From positions 1 to 37,258 of the forward strand of contig JANQQF010000112.1 in the NCBI GenBank assembly GCA_028285035.1: DNA of 37,258 bases, in the 5' to 3' direction. Positions 1 to 7,623 of this stretch are shown here, one piece after another; the first letter of the stretch is position 1; each line of letters begins with the position of its first letter. The notes under the pieces were generated by a model that saw nothing but the letters and a program-made list of their open reading frames with translations, searched no databases and was not told where the DNA came from. Made by a program: the position numbers and the translations under genes. This DNA is from Phycisphaerae bacterium (GTDB lineage Bacteria > Chloroflexota > Anaerolineae > 4572-78 > J111).

Positions 1-418
1 GCAGACGCTGACGTTCACCGCGACTGCGGTTGATCCCGACAATGACGCCTTGACCTATGGCCTGTACAACGCTTCGAGTGGAATGAGCATCGACAGCAGC
101 ACGGGCGAGTTCAGCTGGACCCCGACGGAAGCGCAAGGGCCAGCGGCCTACTTCTTCAGCGTGATGGTGACCGACACCACAGGCTTGACAGATACAACGG
201 TGGCAATGGTCAACGTGACAGAAGTGAACCAAGCCCCTGTGCTCGATCCGATTGCGGCGCAGACCCTGCCAAAAACGCAACCGTTCAGTCTGACGGTCGT
301 GGCCACGGATGGCGATTATCCAGCCAATGGCTTGAGCTACACAATGATCAATGCTCCAGATGGCGCGGCGCTTGATGAAAGCAGCGGGCTGTTTCGTTGG
401 ACGCCGGAGGACACGCAA
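1..418 (+). repeat. Left copy of a diverged terminal direct repeat
   Basis: This stretch aligns without gaps to 36841-37258 (offset exactly 36840, a multiple of three). I count about 32 differences in 418 bases, roughly 92% identity, including an identical run at 38-126. Both copies are coding in the same frame and cover one and a half cadherin-like modules. The mismatches include amino-acid changes, so this is real divergence and not a simple circular assembly overlap. Confidence 0.85.
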
Positions 419-2488
419 GGGCCAGCCGAGTACACCATCACCTTTGTCGTAACAGATAACGGCACACCCGTGCTGAGTGATACGCAGGATGTGACCTTCA
501 CCGTCACGAATAATCCTGGGGTCTTGATCACCGAAAGTGACGGCTCAACCGATGTAGCCTTTGGCGGGTATGACACCTATGAGATGGTATTGATTGCCCA
601 ACCGACCGATACGGTAACGGTGACGATGAGCACTGACGGTCAGGTTGAAACGATCCCGACCCGTCTAGTTTTCACCCCGGATAATTGGGATGAACCGCAG
701 ATGGTGAGCACCAATGCGATGGATGACGTTGTTTATGAAGGGCCACACACCGGTCTGATCAGCCATAGCGCGAGCAGCGATGATCCAGGCTATGACGGCA
801 TCGGCATCGTTAACGTGACGGTGAACATTGCTGATGACACTGAAGATTTACCGGTGATCACCATTGGAGATGTGACGGTCGATGAAAATGTGGGCACGGC
901 CACCGTGCCAGTGACCCTGACAGGCGAAAGTGTCTTCCCTACCGAAGTCAGTTTTGAGGTGAGTGATGGCACGGCTTTGGGCAGTGGGGTAGATTACGAT
1001 GCCACGAATGGCACCCTGACGTGGGCAGCCAATATCTCGGGCACTCAAACCATCAGTCTCACGATTGTGGATGATACGGATGAAGAGCCAGCGGAAACAA
1101 TCAATGTTGCCTTGACGAATGTAGTGAGCGGTACGATTGAAGATAGTAATGCTGTGGTCACGATCAATGCCAATGACGAACCTGTGCCAGAGCCGCTGTT
1201 GTCCATCACCAAAGCGGTAACGACGCTGAACAATCCAGTGAAACCAGGTGACACGATTACCTACACGATCGTGGTCCTCAACAGCGGTCAGGGCGTCGCT
1301 GAACAAGTGACCGTGCAAGATACCTTGCCGACCTACTTCAGTGGGACGGATCTGGACCAAACCGTGACGGTCTCAGTCAATCAAGCGATCACGTTCACGG
1401 TCACTGGAACAGTGGACAGTAAAGTCCCCGTGGGTCTGACCACGATCACCAACACGGCCAGCTTCAGCCACAGCCTCAGCGACGGCCAAGCCAGTGCCAC
1501 GATTGTGGTCAGCAAGACGGTTGAGCCAGAGCCGAGTGATCTGCTCTACCTAAGTGCCCGCCGCAATGGTTCGGTTGATGGCCTGAGCTACGCCGATGAG
1601 GACATCCTGGTCTACGACCCGGATGCCGATACCTGGGCCAAGTTGTTTGATGGCTCCGATGTGGGCTATCGTGGCGCTGACATCGATGCCTTCACCATCC
1701 TTGAGGATGGCAGCCTCTTGCTTAGTGCAGATCGCAACCGCAATCTGGATGGTCTTGGTCGGGTCGATGATTCAGACATCGTCCGCTTCATCCCAACATC
1801 GCTCGGTGAAAATACAGTGGGGACATTTGAGTGGTACTTTGATGCTTCAGATGTACGCCTGACCCGAGGGGGTGAGGATGTGGACGCAATCTCGGTCACC
1901 AGCGAGGGTAAGCTGTTGATCAGTACCATTGGTAGCTTCAGAGTAGCGGGCATTGGGGGACGAGACGAGGACTTGATCCTCTTCACCCCGACCAGCTTGG
2001 GCGAGAACACCAACGGGACGTGGGAACGGTACTTTGACGGCTCGGATGTGGGCTTACGAAGTTGGCGAGAAGATGTGCGTGGGGGACAGATTGATGAGGC
2101 GACCGGTGACATCTACCTGACCACCGATCGACGCTTCGAGGTACCTGGTCTGGAAGGTGAAGGGACTGATATCTTCATCTGTACGCCAACCTCACTGGGC
2201 GTGAACACCGAATGTGAGTTCAGCCTGTACTGGGCGGGCGAGGAGTACGGTTTCGACCGAGACATCGATGCCTTTGCCATCGGCGGGGAGGTTGCGGTTG
2301 AGGTGACCGCAACGACCATCGCCCTAGCCGACATTGAGGAACCAGACTCGCCGGAAGAAGAAGATCGGGCTGAGGATGATGAGGATAACGAAGATGACAC
2401 CGATGAGGTCCACGATCTGGATGATACCAGCTTGGGGATTGAAGCGGGGACCACAACACTCTTCCTCCCGATTGTGGCAAAGCAGTAA
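2..2488 (+). CDS. C-terminal part of a giant multidomain surface protein (5' end outside window)
   Basis: The frame is open from the first bases, so the N-terminus is missing; 828 residues are visible. In order they show two cadherin-like/putative Ig (He_PIG-type) modules (about 2-515, with repeated 'SSGLF.WTPE' signatures), a module with the pattern 'LVFTPDNWDEPQ' (about 515-850), a Calx-beta-like module ('VTVDENVGTATVPVTL', 'DDTDEEPAETINVAL', about 850-1180), a DUF11/TIGR01451 module ('KPGDTITYTIVVLNSGQG', about 1195-1530), and four repeats of about 62 residues containing 'FTPTSLGENT' and 'YFDGSDVGL' (about 1535-2290). An acidic Glu/Asp linker (about 2330-2440) leads to the tail LFLPIVAKQ. 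No enzymatic motif is visible; the modules are those of adhesive or structural exoproteins. The first 418 bases closely match the end of the giant gene at the right edge, so this is probably the tail of a paralogue. Function is inferred only from modules. Confidence 0.9.
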   Translation, partial: QTLTFTATAVDPDNDALTYGLYNASSGMSIDSSTGEFSWTPTEAQGPAAYFFSVMVTDTTGLTDTTVAMVNVTEVNQAPVLDPIAAQTLPKTQPFSLTVVATDGDYPANGLSYTMINAPDGAALDESSGLFRWTPEDTQGPAEYTITFVVTDNGTPVLSDTQDVTFTVTNNPGVLITESDGSTDVAFGGYDTYEMVLIAQPTDTVTVTMSTDGQVETIPTRLVFTPDNWDEPQMVSTNAMDDVVYEGPHTGLISHSASSDDPGYDGIGIVNVTVNIADDTEDLPVITIGDVTVDENVGTATVPVTLTGESVFPTEVSFEVSDGTALGSGVDYDATNGTLTWAANISGTQTISLTIVDDTDEEPAETINVALTNVVSGTIEDSNAVVTINANDEPVPEPLLSITKAVTTLNNPVKPGDTITYTIVVLNSGQGVAEQVTVQDTLPTYFSGTDLDQTVTVSVNQAITFTVTGTVDSKVPVGLTTITNTASFSHSLSDGQASATIVVSKTVEPEPSDLLYLSARRNGSVDGLSYADEDILVYDPDADTWAKLFDGSDVGYRGADIDAFTILEDGSLLLSADRNRNLDGLGRVDDSDIVRFIPTSLGENTVGTFEWYFDASDVRLTRGGEDVDAISVTSEGKLLISTIGSFRVAGIGGRDEDLILFTPTSLGENTNGTWERYFDGSDVGLRSWREDVRGGQIDEATGDIYLTTDRRFEVPGLEGEGTDIFICTPTSLGVNTECEFSLYWAGEEYGFDRDIDAFAIGGEVAVEVTATTIALADIEEPDSPEEEDRAEDDEDNEDDTDEVHDLDDTSLGIEAGTTTLFLPIVAKQ
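1535..2290 (+). repeat. Four tandem ~62-residue 'FTPTSLGENT…YFDGSDVGL' repeats
   Basis: Within the left surface protein, four units share the order: Asp-rich opening ('DIDAF' or 'DVDAI'), a beta-hairpin-like 'DGSLLLS' or 'EGKLLIS', a 'DED(I/L)' turn, 'FTPTSLGENT' and 'WYFDGSDV'. The regular strand-turn pattern suggests beta-propeller blades. The last unit is degenerate ('FICTPTSLGVNTECEF'). I recall similar repeats in other Chloroflexota exoproteins but know no described function. Confidence 0.65.
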
Positions 2489-2509
2489 CGGTCAATAGAT
2501 TTAGTGAAA

Positions 2510-2543
2510 GACGGGGTGTCCAGACGGACATCCCGTCTTTTTT
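2510..2543 (+). terminator. Intrinsic terminator of the left surface-protein gene
   Basis: A 12-bp stem (GACGGGGTGTCC at 2510-2521 with GGACATCCCGTC at 2526-2537, one G-T wobble) with an AGAC loop is followed by six T residues at 2538-2543. It lies 21 bases after the TAA stop. Confidence 0.9.
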
Positions 2544-3011
2544 GTTGCCAAGAAAGAGTTAATGATAGATTTGGTAAGTTTTGTACAAAGAAGTGCTGCC
2601 CCTATTCAACCTCAAACTTTTCTGGCAACTCCTTTTAGACAACAATTAGATTAAAGTACGGGTGTCAATAACAAGGCGATAGTGACGTTGGTTATAAACA
2701 AAATTTTCTACAAATGTCATTGTCAGGCTCATCTTGCCGCTTGTGTTCTGCGTTACTGTGTGAACTATATAGAGCTATGGAATAATCTGCCTAGAAACTG
2801 GCGGCAAATCCTCAACCATCTTGTCTGAGACATAGCTTTGTCTCGGGGGCTATTCTCTTTTTCCTGTCGTAAAATTCGTTGTCTGGTGATGAGAATGTCA
2901 TATGGTGTTGGTTTTGTTAACATTTTTTGTCCTAATAATATTTAGACTAGAACCGAAGATTTTAAGATTTATGATGAAAATCTTCGGTTCTGACCTTGCA
3001 CATCTTACCCA
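2544..3011. other. Non-coding gap, possible decayed reading frame on the minus strand
   Basis: No convincing gene was found between the left terminator and the methyltransferase stop. On the minus strand, 2774-2646 is an open stretch of 42 codons ending in TAA with an amphipathic, beta-like composition ('FVENFVYNQRHYRLVIDTRT'). The only ATGs in it lack a good ribosome binding site and a stop sits just upstream. It may be the remnant of a small gene or chance. A short GAGACA/TGTCTC hairpin is at 2827-2844, and a longer inverted repeat is annotated separately at 2949-2991. Confidence 0.3.
2949..2991. terminator. 15-bp perfect inverted repeat after the methyltransferase gene
   Basis: AGAACCGAAGATTTT (2949-2963) is exactly complementary to AAAATCTTCGGTTCT (2977-2991) with a 13-base loop. 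It begins 20 bases beyond the minus-strand stop codon. It lacks a clean T-tract on either side, although the stem base and flank are A/T-rich. A terminator or transcript-end stabiliser for the methyltransferase mRNA is the simplest reading. Confidence 0.5.
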
Positions 3012-4118
3012 CTAAGCAATCAAGCGGTACACGCGGAAGAAGAAATTATCAATCGGTAACACCTCGACCTCACGGAATCCAGCTTGTAAGGCATAGTCAC
3101 GTAATGTATCGGTGCGCATAACTGTGCCGGTTTCCACGGAGTGTTCATCGGCCATTCCAACAGGCAGACAATGTAAAATGCTCCAGCCATACATCATCCA
3201 CTCGACATCATTGCCTTCTGGGGTGAAGACATCCCCGACTCGCTCATCCGCGATCAAAACCGTTCCGCTATCATTGACCAAGCGGCGCATTGTCTGCAAG
3301 GCACTGACCGGGTCGCCCATATCGTGGATACATTCAAAGGCCGTGACCAAATCATATTGCCCTGCCAACTTAGGGTCACCCGCATCACGGACGTGGAAAT
3401 TGAGCCGTCCATTCATCCCCGCCCCAACTGCATTTTGCCAGGCCATCTCAATCGAGGGGGCGTCAAGATCAAAGCCATCAACGTGCACATTTGGATAAGC
3501 CTGAGCCATCCCAATGCTAGACCAGCCTACCCCACAGCCAAAGTCCGCAATGCGAGCGGGTGGGTCAGCTTGTAACCGAGCGTGAATATCGGGAATGGAT
3601 GGTAGCCATTCTTGACCTAACTCGGTCATAAACATTGGGCGATTGATTGCACCTTGCCCTTCCAGAAAATCAACACCGTATTCGCTGTAAGGCACCCCGC
3701 CACCGTGCTGGAAGGCGTGGACGGTGGCTTCCAGTGGACGAACCGCCCCAGCCAACATCTGGGAGAGTGGGGCTAGGTAATTTCCACTCGTTTCATCGGT
3801 GAGCACCTCGATATAAGGTATTGGTAGTTGGAATCGACGTTCTTTAGGCCTAGCGTCTGGGTTTTCAACTGTCATCATCCCAACCACAGTTTGTTGTTCT
3901 AACCATTCTCGGATATATCGCTCATTAGTTTGAGTGGTCTGAGCTAGCTCAACGGATGTGAAACTTTTTCCGTTGGCCATAGCTCGGTACAGACCTAAGC
4001 GATGTCCTAGAAACACACTAAACATTTCAAACGTGCCTGCCGTTGATTGAAGCAAACGTTCAACGAAAGCATCACGCTCAACCTCTTGTTGTTGGTTTAA
4101 AGAAATTTGTGTACTCAT
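3012..4118 (-). CDS. SAM-dependent methyltransferase with N-terminal winged helix (Rv2258c-like)
   Basis: The product is a 368-residue class I methyltransferase. Residues about 30-100 form a winged-helix/dimerisation-like domain ('TNERYIREWLEQQ'). Motif I is 'ADFGCGVGWSS' at about 191-201, the acidic SAM-ribose motif is 'DGFDLD' at about 214-219, and 'YDLVTAFECIHDMGDP' is the motif IV region; the C-terminus is a normal Rossmann-like end. This layout matches the Rv2258c-like family of winged-helix methyltransferases; the substrate cannot be read from sequence. ATG at 4118 is supported by GGAGC 7 bases upstream. The gene is a single unit with its own promoter, a three-copy 11-bp-period array at 4180-4209 that overlaps the stop codon of the upstream 632-aa gene. 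Its winged helix resembles the 70-aa protein at 13562-13774. The family call is firm; the role is open. Confidence 0.88.
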   Translation of the reverse strand: MSTQISLNQQQEVERDAFVERLLQSTAGTFEMFSVFLGHRLGLYRAMANGKSFTSVELAQTTQTNERYIREWLEQQTVVGMMTVENPDARPKERRFQLPIPYIEVLTDETSGNYLAPLSQMLAGAVRPLEATVHAFQHGGGVPYSEYGVDFLEGQGAINRPMFMTELGQEWLPSIPDIHARLQADPPARIADFGCGVGWSSIGMAQAYPNVHVDGFDLDAPSIEMAWQNAVGAGMNGRLNFHVRDAGDPKLAGQYDLVTAFECIHDMGDPVSALQTMRRLVNDSGTVLIADERVGDVFTPEGNDVEWMMYGWSILHCLPVGMADEHSVETGTVMRTDTLRDYALQAGFREVEVLPIDNFFFRVYRLIA

Positions 4119-4165
4119 TTTTATAGCTCCTATTGATAAATGTGAATAAGTATTGATCTGTCTCT

Positions 4166-4209
4166 ACGATATCAGGTCAGTGCAAATAAAGTGCAAAAAA
4201 TTTGCAAAT
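4166..4209 (-). promoter_or_regulatory. Putative SARP operator/promoter C (methyltransferase)
   Basis: The plus strand reads GTGCAAAT at 4180-4187, GTGCAAAA at 4191-4198 and TTGCAAAT at 4202-4209, an exact 11-bp period. On the minus (sense) strand the last copy is followed by 8 bp (TGACCTGA) and then TATCGT (4171-4166) as a -10-like hexamer, about 48 bp upstream of the methyltransferase ATG. No separate -35 is needed in SARP-activated promoters because the repeats occupy that position. The outermost copy overlaps the 632-aa gene's stop codon. Confidence 0.78.
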
Positions 4210-6107
4210 TACTTGATAATCAACGGCAAAAATATTTGATCCTTGTGCGAACTTGTCCCGTCATTTTCTTCATCATTAATTTCACTTGGTACCTCAAAAG
4301 CCCCACGTTCAAAGCCTAATCCTTGTGGACGAGCTTGTCCCCGATAATCTACAGCTATTCCGACATCAACCCCGCTATCAACTGCTGGCGAGGTGGGCTG
4401 TAGCTGGTAATCACCTTGATTAGAGTCAATGAAAAGGGGATCAGTGATTAAATGATTGGTGCTGAAGCTAACATTCGCTTCATTCTGAGTATTGTTATGA
4501 TAGAGATTAGCTTCGGTTGTCACCACTCCACCTGAATTACGGTCGCTAAACTGAACACCCGTTCCGTAGCCAGTGATAATGTTGTTCCCCACGTACGTCC
4601 CATGTGATGTAGGCGGATTAGCAATATAGATGGCTTGCCCCTGTGAAAATTGACCGATAATGGTGTTGTGAATGGCTTTTATTTGGACTGTAGAAATTAG
4701 ATTTAATGAATTGAGCAAGTGTATTGCTCCACCCCGTTCTGCCGCTCTGTTTCCAAGCCATAAATTATTTACAATGAGGTTAGGCTGGCTTGTTGCTCCG
4801 AACAGATAGAGGCCCCCGCCATTTTCGGAGGCGTTATTTGCCTGAAGCGTAGAGACTGATAAGTCTAAAGGACCATTGCTATATATTCCCCCACCAAACG
4901 CGGCTTGATTTTGGATAAATGTGGCTTGACTAATGTCAGTTTGAGTTGCCGCAAAAACCCCACCACCACTATGTCTGGTTTGATTTTTGTTGAGGACACC
5001 TTTGGATAAGGTGAGTTGACCTTCAACATAAAGCCCCCCACCATTACCAAACATTGCTTTGTTTTCCTGAAATGTACTATCAAGCACAGTAACATCATTG
5101 GTAAAATAGCCGCCACCTCCTGAGTGCTGTCCGGTGTTACTAATAAAGCGGCTGCTCTGAATCATTGTCTCACTTTTGCTATAGATGGCACCCCCGACAG
5201 CCTGATTAGCTGTATTGGTTTCATTTCTGAAAAAAAAGCTGTCGGTGACCGTCATCTGACCTGTGGCGTAAATAGCACCCCCATTCCCACCTAATGTTTC
5301 ATTATCAGTAAAGTGACTGTCGTTAAGGATGAAGGATCCCCCAACAAAGAGACCCCCTCCACCCTCGCCATCAGGATCACTACCCGGCAGGGTTTCGTTG
5401 TTATGAAAAGTGCTTCCCTTCACTAGACCCCCAAATCGGATATAGCCCCCACCCCCTAGGCTGCGGGCAAAGTTGTCAATAATCAAGGTATCGCTGACTA
5501 AAGCCGTATTGCGGGTGTAAAATCCCCCCCCATTTCCAAATGACGCTCGATTATTTTCAATACGCCCGCCAATTAGGGTTAGGGGTGCGGTCGTATAAAG
5601 TCCACCGCCATCGTCTGAGGCCGTATTCCCTAAAAGCGTCACGCCCGTCAAAGTCAGTGGAGCCGTCGCTTGAATTGCCCCACCAGTGTCAAGGGCGGTC
5701 CCATTTTGTAGGGTCAAGTGACTCATTCGTAGTGGAGCACGGGTATTGATCAAACGGAATTGCTCGATACTGCCACGCTCTCGCTCGATTGTGGCATGAT
5801 TGCCAATAATTGTCAGCGTATCCGTAATAAGCGGGAGGCCATTGCTCCCCCCCTTTGTATTGTCAACATCGGCTAGACTAAAGGTGCAACGCTGCTCAAG
5901 CACCTTGAAGATAATAATGGTATCAGCCCCAGGCCTAACATTGGCCTTTCCGATTGCCTCCTTTAGATCATCCACAGGTCCTACCCCATTATTGGGGCAG
6001 TGGATAAAAAAGGCATCGGCTGAAGCTGTTGGGGTGAGCCACCACCCTCCAATCAGTATTGTCAAAATCAGAGTAAAGCGTTTGAGAATTTGGATAAAGG
6101 CTTTCAT
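4209..6107 (-). CDS. Secreted right-handed beta-helix (choice-of-anchor Q type) protein with FLPLIIK tail
   Basis: A 632-residue exported protein. Residues 1-31 form a signal peptide ('LTILIGGWWLTPTASA'). The body carries many Pmp/pectate-lyase-like rungs with a 'GG(G)(I/L)Y' turn and an 'F..N.A' strand, typical of parallel beta-helix proteins. Near the C-terminus 'SPAVDSGVDVG…DYRGQARPQG…RGAFE' matches the choice-of-anchor Q end module. A short Asp/Glu linker then precedes IFLPLIIK. The opening block 'GLPLITDTLTIIGNHATIER' is shared with both modules of the 1044-aa protein at 7624-10758, so the two are paralogues. ATG at 6107 has AGGAG 8 bases upstream. The gene follows the cNMP-binding-like gene by 25 bp, apparently in one operon. 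No catalytic residues were recognised; a structural or adhesive surface role is likely. Confidence 0.85.
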   Translation of the reverse strand: MKAFIQILKRFTLILTILIGGWWLTPTASADAFFIHCPNNGVGPVDDLKEAIGKANVRPGADTIIIFKVLEQRCTFSLADVDNTKGGSNGLPLITDTLTIIGNHATIERERGSIEQFRLINTRAPLRMSHLTLQNGTALDTGGAIQATAPLTLTGVTLLGNTASDDGGGLYTTAPLTLIGGRIENNRASFGNGGGFYTRNTALVSDTLIIDNFARSLGGGGYIRFGGLVKGSTFHNNETLPGSDPDGEGGGGLFVGGSFILNDSHFTDNETLGGNGGAIYATGQMTVTDSFFFRNETNTANQAVGGAIYSKSETMIQSSRFISNTGQHSGGGGYFTNDVTVLDSTFQENKAMFGNGGGLYVEGQLTLSKGVLNKNQTRHSGGGVFAATQTDISQATFIQNQAAFGGGIYSNGPLDLSVSTLQANNASENGGGLYLFGATSQPNLIVNNLWLGNRAAERGGAIHLLNSLNLISTVQIKAIHNTIIGQFSQGQAIYIANPPTSHGTYVGNNIITGYGTGVQFSDRNSGGVVTTEANLYHNNTQNEANVSFSTNHLITDPLFIDSNQGDYQLQPTSPAVDSGVDVGIAVDYRGQARPQGLGFERGAFEVPSEINDEENDGTSSHKDQIFLPLIIK

Positions 6108-6132
6108 TTTGTCTACTCCTGTTATTTGTTAA

Positions 6133-6597
6133 CTATAAGCGTTCGGAAAATTGGGACCTTTTATTGAAGGCGAAAACCTGAGCCACTTCACGTTGACCTG
6201 TTTGACGCCGCCGCCGTCGGGTTAACATTGAAGTAGGCCAACGAATTTGGGCTGAAGAGGGGTGCTCTGCTTTGTAACCCAAGGGGCGGATAGTCCCCAG
6301 AACAAAGCTGGGTGACATATTGGCAAAGGCGGCATAGGTGGCTGCATCAATCGCCACCAAACGGGCGTTGCTCTGAGCTACAGCAACCCAGCCACTGTGT
6401 CGCAACCGAGCCTCAGCCAAGCAGTGTCCCGGCTGGAGGGTGAATATGTGATACGAGCTGCTGTACAAAGCCACCTCACCGTCAAGCACCGCATAAATCC
6501 GTTCCCCTGGTTGGGCTGGGTCAAAGATCAGTTGACTATGGTAGAAGAAGTCATAACCTGCTTTTGATTTTGAGTGTTGTAGAGTTGTTGTTTTCAT
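6133..6597 (-). CDS. Small cNMP-binding-domain-like protein without a DNA-binding domain
   Basis: A 154-residue protein. Residues about 20-105 fit a CRP/FNR-type cyclic-nucleotide-binding beta-roll: 'LIFDPAQPGERIYAVLDGEV', 'FTLQPGHCLAEARL', 'ARLVAIDAATYAAFANMSPS'. The usual cAMP phosphate-binding RxxS/T segment is not obvious, so ligand binding is uncertain. There is no helix-turn-helix after the domain; the C-terminal third is basic, with a run of five Arg near residue 130. ATG at 6597 has AGGGA 5 bases upstream. It is the first gene after promoter B and is followed at 25 bp by the 632-aa beta-helix gene. It could be a sensor or partner that acts through the SARP regulator, but that is inference. 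The domain call is moderate. Confidence 0.65.
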   Translation of the reverse strand: MKTTTLQHSKSKAGYDFFYHSQLIFDPAQPGERIYAVLDGEVALYSSSYHIFTLQPGHCLAEARLRHSGWVAVAQSNARLVAIDAATYAAFANMSPSFVLGTIRPLGYKAEHPSSAQIRWPTSMLTRRRRRQTGQREVAQVFAFNKRSQFSERL

Positions 6598-6652
6598 CGT
6601 TGTCCCTAAAAATAGTGCTAAGGGTGTTACTCATTGATTAAGTTGTGAATCT

Positions 6653-6685
6653 ACTTTAGCAACTAGCTGCAAATGAAGTGCAAAT
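6653..6685 (-). promoter_or_regulatory. Putative SARP operator/promoter B (cNMP-like/beta-helix operon)
   Basis: CTGCAAAT at 6667-6674 and GTGCAAAT at 6678-6685 (plus strand) have an exact 11-bp period. On the minus strand the last copy is followed by 8 bp (CTAGTTGC) and TAAAGT (6658-6653), a -10-like hexamer, about 56 bp before the ATG at 6597. Only two clear copies are present. The array lies just downstream of the GNAT terminator, so it should start a new transcript. Confidence 0.75.
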
Positions 6686-6698
6686 GGAGAAAATGAAT

Positions 6699-6735
6699 AA
6701 ATAAAAAACAACAGGTCAATTTGACCTGTTGTTTT
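6699..6735 (-). terminator. Intrinsic terminator after the GNAT gene
   Basis: A 13-bp perfect stem (6705-6717 with 6723-6735; core ACAACAGGTC/GACCTGTTGT) has a 5-base loop. On the minus strand it is followed by a T-rich run read from the A-tract at about 6695-6708. It separates the long operon from promoter B. The symmetric A/T flanks could also let it act on the other strand. Confidence 0.85.
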
Positions 6736-6763
6736 ATTGAGAAATTGGCTAGAAGGCTTATGG

Positions 6764-7327
6764 CTATCCATACACCATTTGTTTTGATCCACTTGAAAGG
6801 ATTTCACTAATGGCTGTCGAGGCATTCAAGATGTCATCTTTAATTCGTCCCATTAAATATGCATCGGCATAGGCCCCATGATTAAAAACATAGTTTCGCA
6901 TCGTCCCTTCGATGACAAAACCACATTTTTCGTACAAATGAATCGCCCCTTCGTTGGTCGTCCAAACCATCAAGCTCAGACGATTGAGTTGTAGCCAATT
7001 GTCGGCTAAATCGATCAACGCCTGCATCAAGGCTTGCCCCATCCCTTGACCTCGCCATTCTGGATGAACTGTAATCATATTGATTTCACCGACGTGGCGA
7101 TGCCGTGGAACCTGTGGAAAGGTGACCAATTCGGCAAACCCGACCACCTCATCATCGACACAGGCGACCAGCTGGAGCGTACCCTCTTGATACGTTAAAC
7201 GTTTGCGAGTGGCTTCGATAGCATCGTATGGGAGTCGCATCGTGCCTTTGATGACAGCCGTGCTCAAGAAGATTTGATGCACCGCGGCGTGATCCTGCGG
7301 TTGAATGTGACGAATTTTGATTTCCAT
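6764..7327 (-). CDS. GNAT-family N-acetyltransferase
   Basis: A 187-residue protein with the GNAT fold. Motif A is visible as 'ITVHPEWRGQGMGQALM' (acetyl-CoA pyrophosphate loop R/Q-x-x-G-x-G), followed by 'LSLMVWTTNEGAIHLYEKCGFVIEGTMRNY', a motif B region typical of the RimJ/RimL-like and related small-molecule acetyltransferases. The substrate is unknown. An in-frame ATG also exists at 7357, but the ATG at 7327 has AAGGA at a good distance and begins the family's usual 'I(K/R)IR…D' start, so it was chosen. It is probably the last gene of the long operon from 13989 and ends at a strong terminator. Why an acetyltransferase accompanies exoprotein genes is not clear from sequence. Confidence 0.88.
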   Translation of the reverse strand: MEIKIRHIQPQDHAAVHQIFLSTAVIKGTMRLPYDAIEATRKRLTYQEGTLQLVACVDDEVVGFAELVTFPQVPRHRHVGEINMITVHPEWRGQGMGQALMQALIDLADNWLQLNRLSLMVWTTNEGAIHLYEKCGFVIEGTMRNYVFNHGAYADAYLMGRIKDDILNASTAISEILSSGSKQMVYG

Positions 7328-7401
7328 AAGATTGTTCCTTTTTTGATAATGTTCCATTATTTTTGTGATTTGATGCAGTTATCCTTTGTAGAATTATTGG
7401 T

Positions 7402-7584
7402 CTAGGTTTTTAATCTAGATCCAGCCATAATTAATGCATTGCCAATCAATCTTAAAATTTGTGTCTTTCGCCGGGGCTGACCCCGCCTAATTATTTCCCT
7501 CTCAGAAACTACTTCTTCGCTATAATCTTTCTGTGGGGCTATCCGCCACAGCCCTATGTAAATACCTTTGTTATGATCATGCAT
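7402..7584 (-). CDS. Small basic protein of unknown function
   Basis: A 60-codon frame lies 39 bp after the 1044-aa gene and 74 bp before the GNAT start. It is supported by AAGGA 8 bases before ATG, in a leader (AAGGAATAACATC) closely resembling those of the 1044-aa and 905-aa genes upstream. The protein has a basic middle ('RRGQPRRKTQILRLIGNAL') and a short amphipathic or weakly hydrophobic C-terminal helix. I do not recognise a family with confidence; small proteins with similar basic-amphipathic ends are common in Chloroflexota as I recall. Its reality rests on the ribosome binding site and position. Confidence 0.5.
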   Translation of the reverse strand: MHDHNKGIYIGLWRIAPQKDYSEEVVSEREIIRRGQPRRKTQILRLIGNALIMAGSRLKT

Positions 7585-7623
7585 GATGTTATTCCTTGTT
7601 ATTTGATTTCTAAGTATGAGGGA

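Noticed and set aside
848..1360. Antisense frame of about 170 codons within the left surface protein
   Set aside because: It lies fully opposite clear Calx-beta and DUF11 modules and has shadow-type composition.
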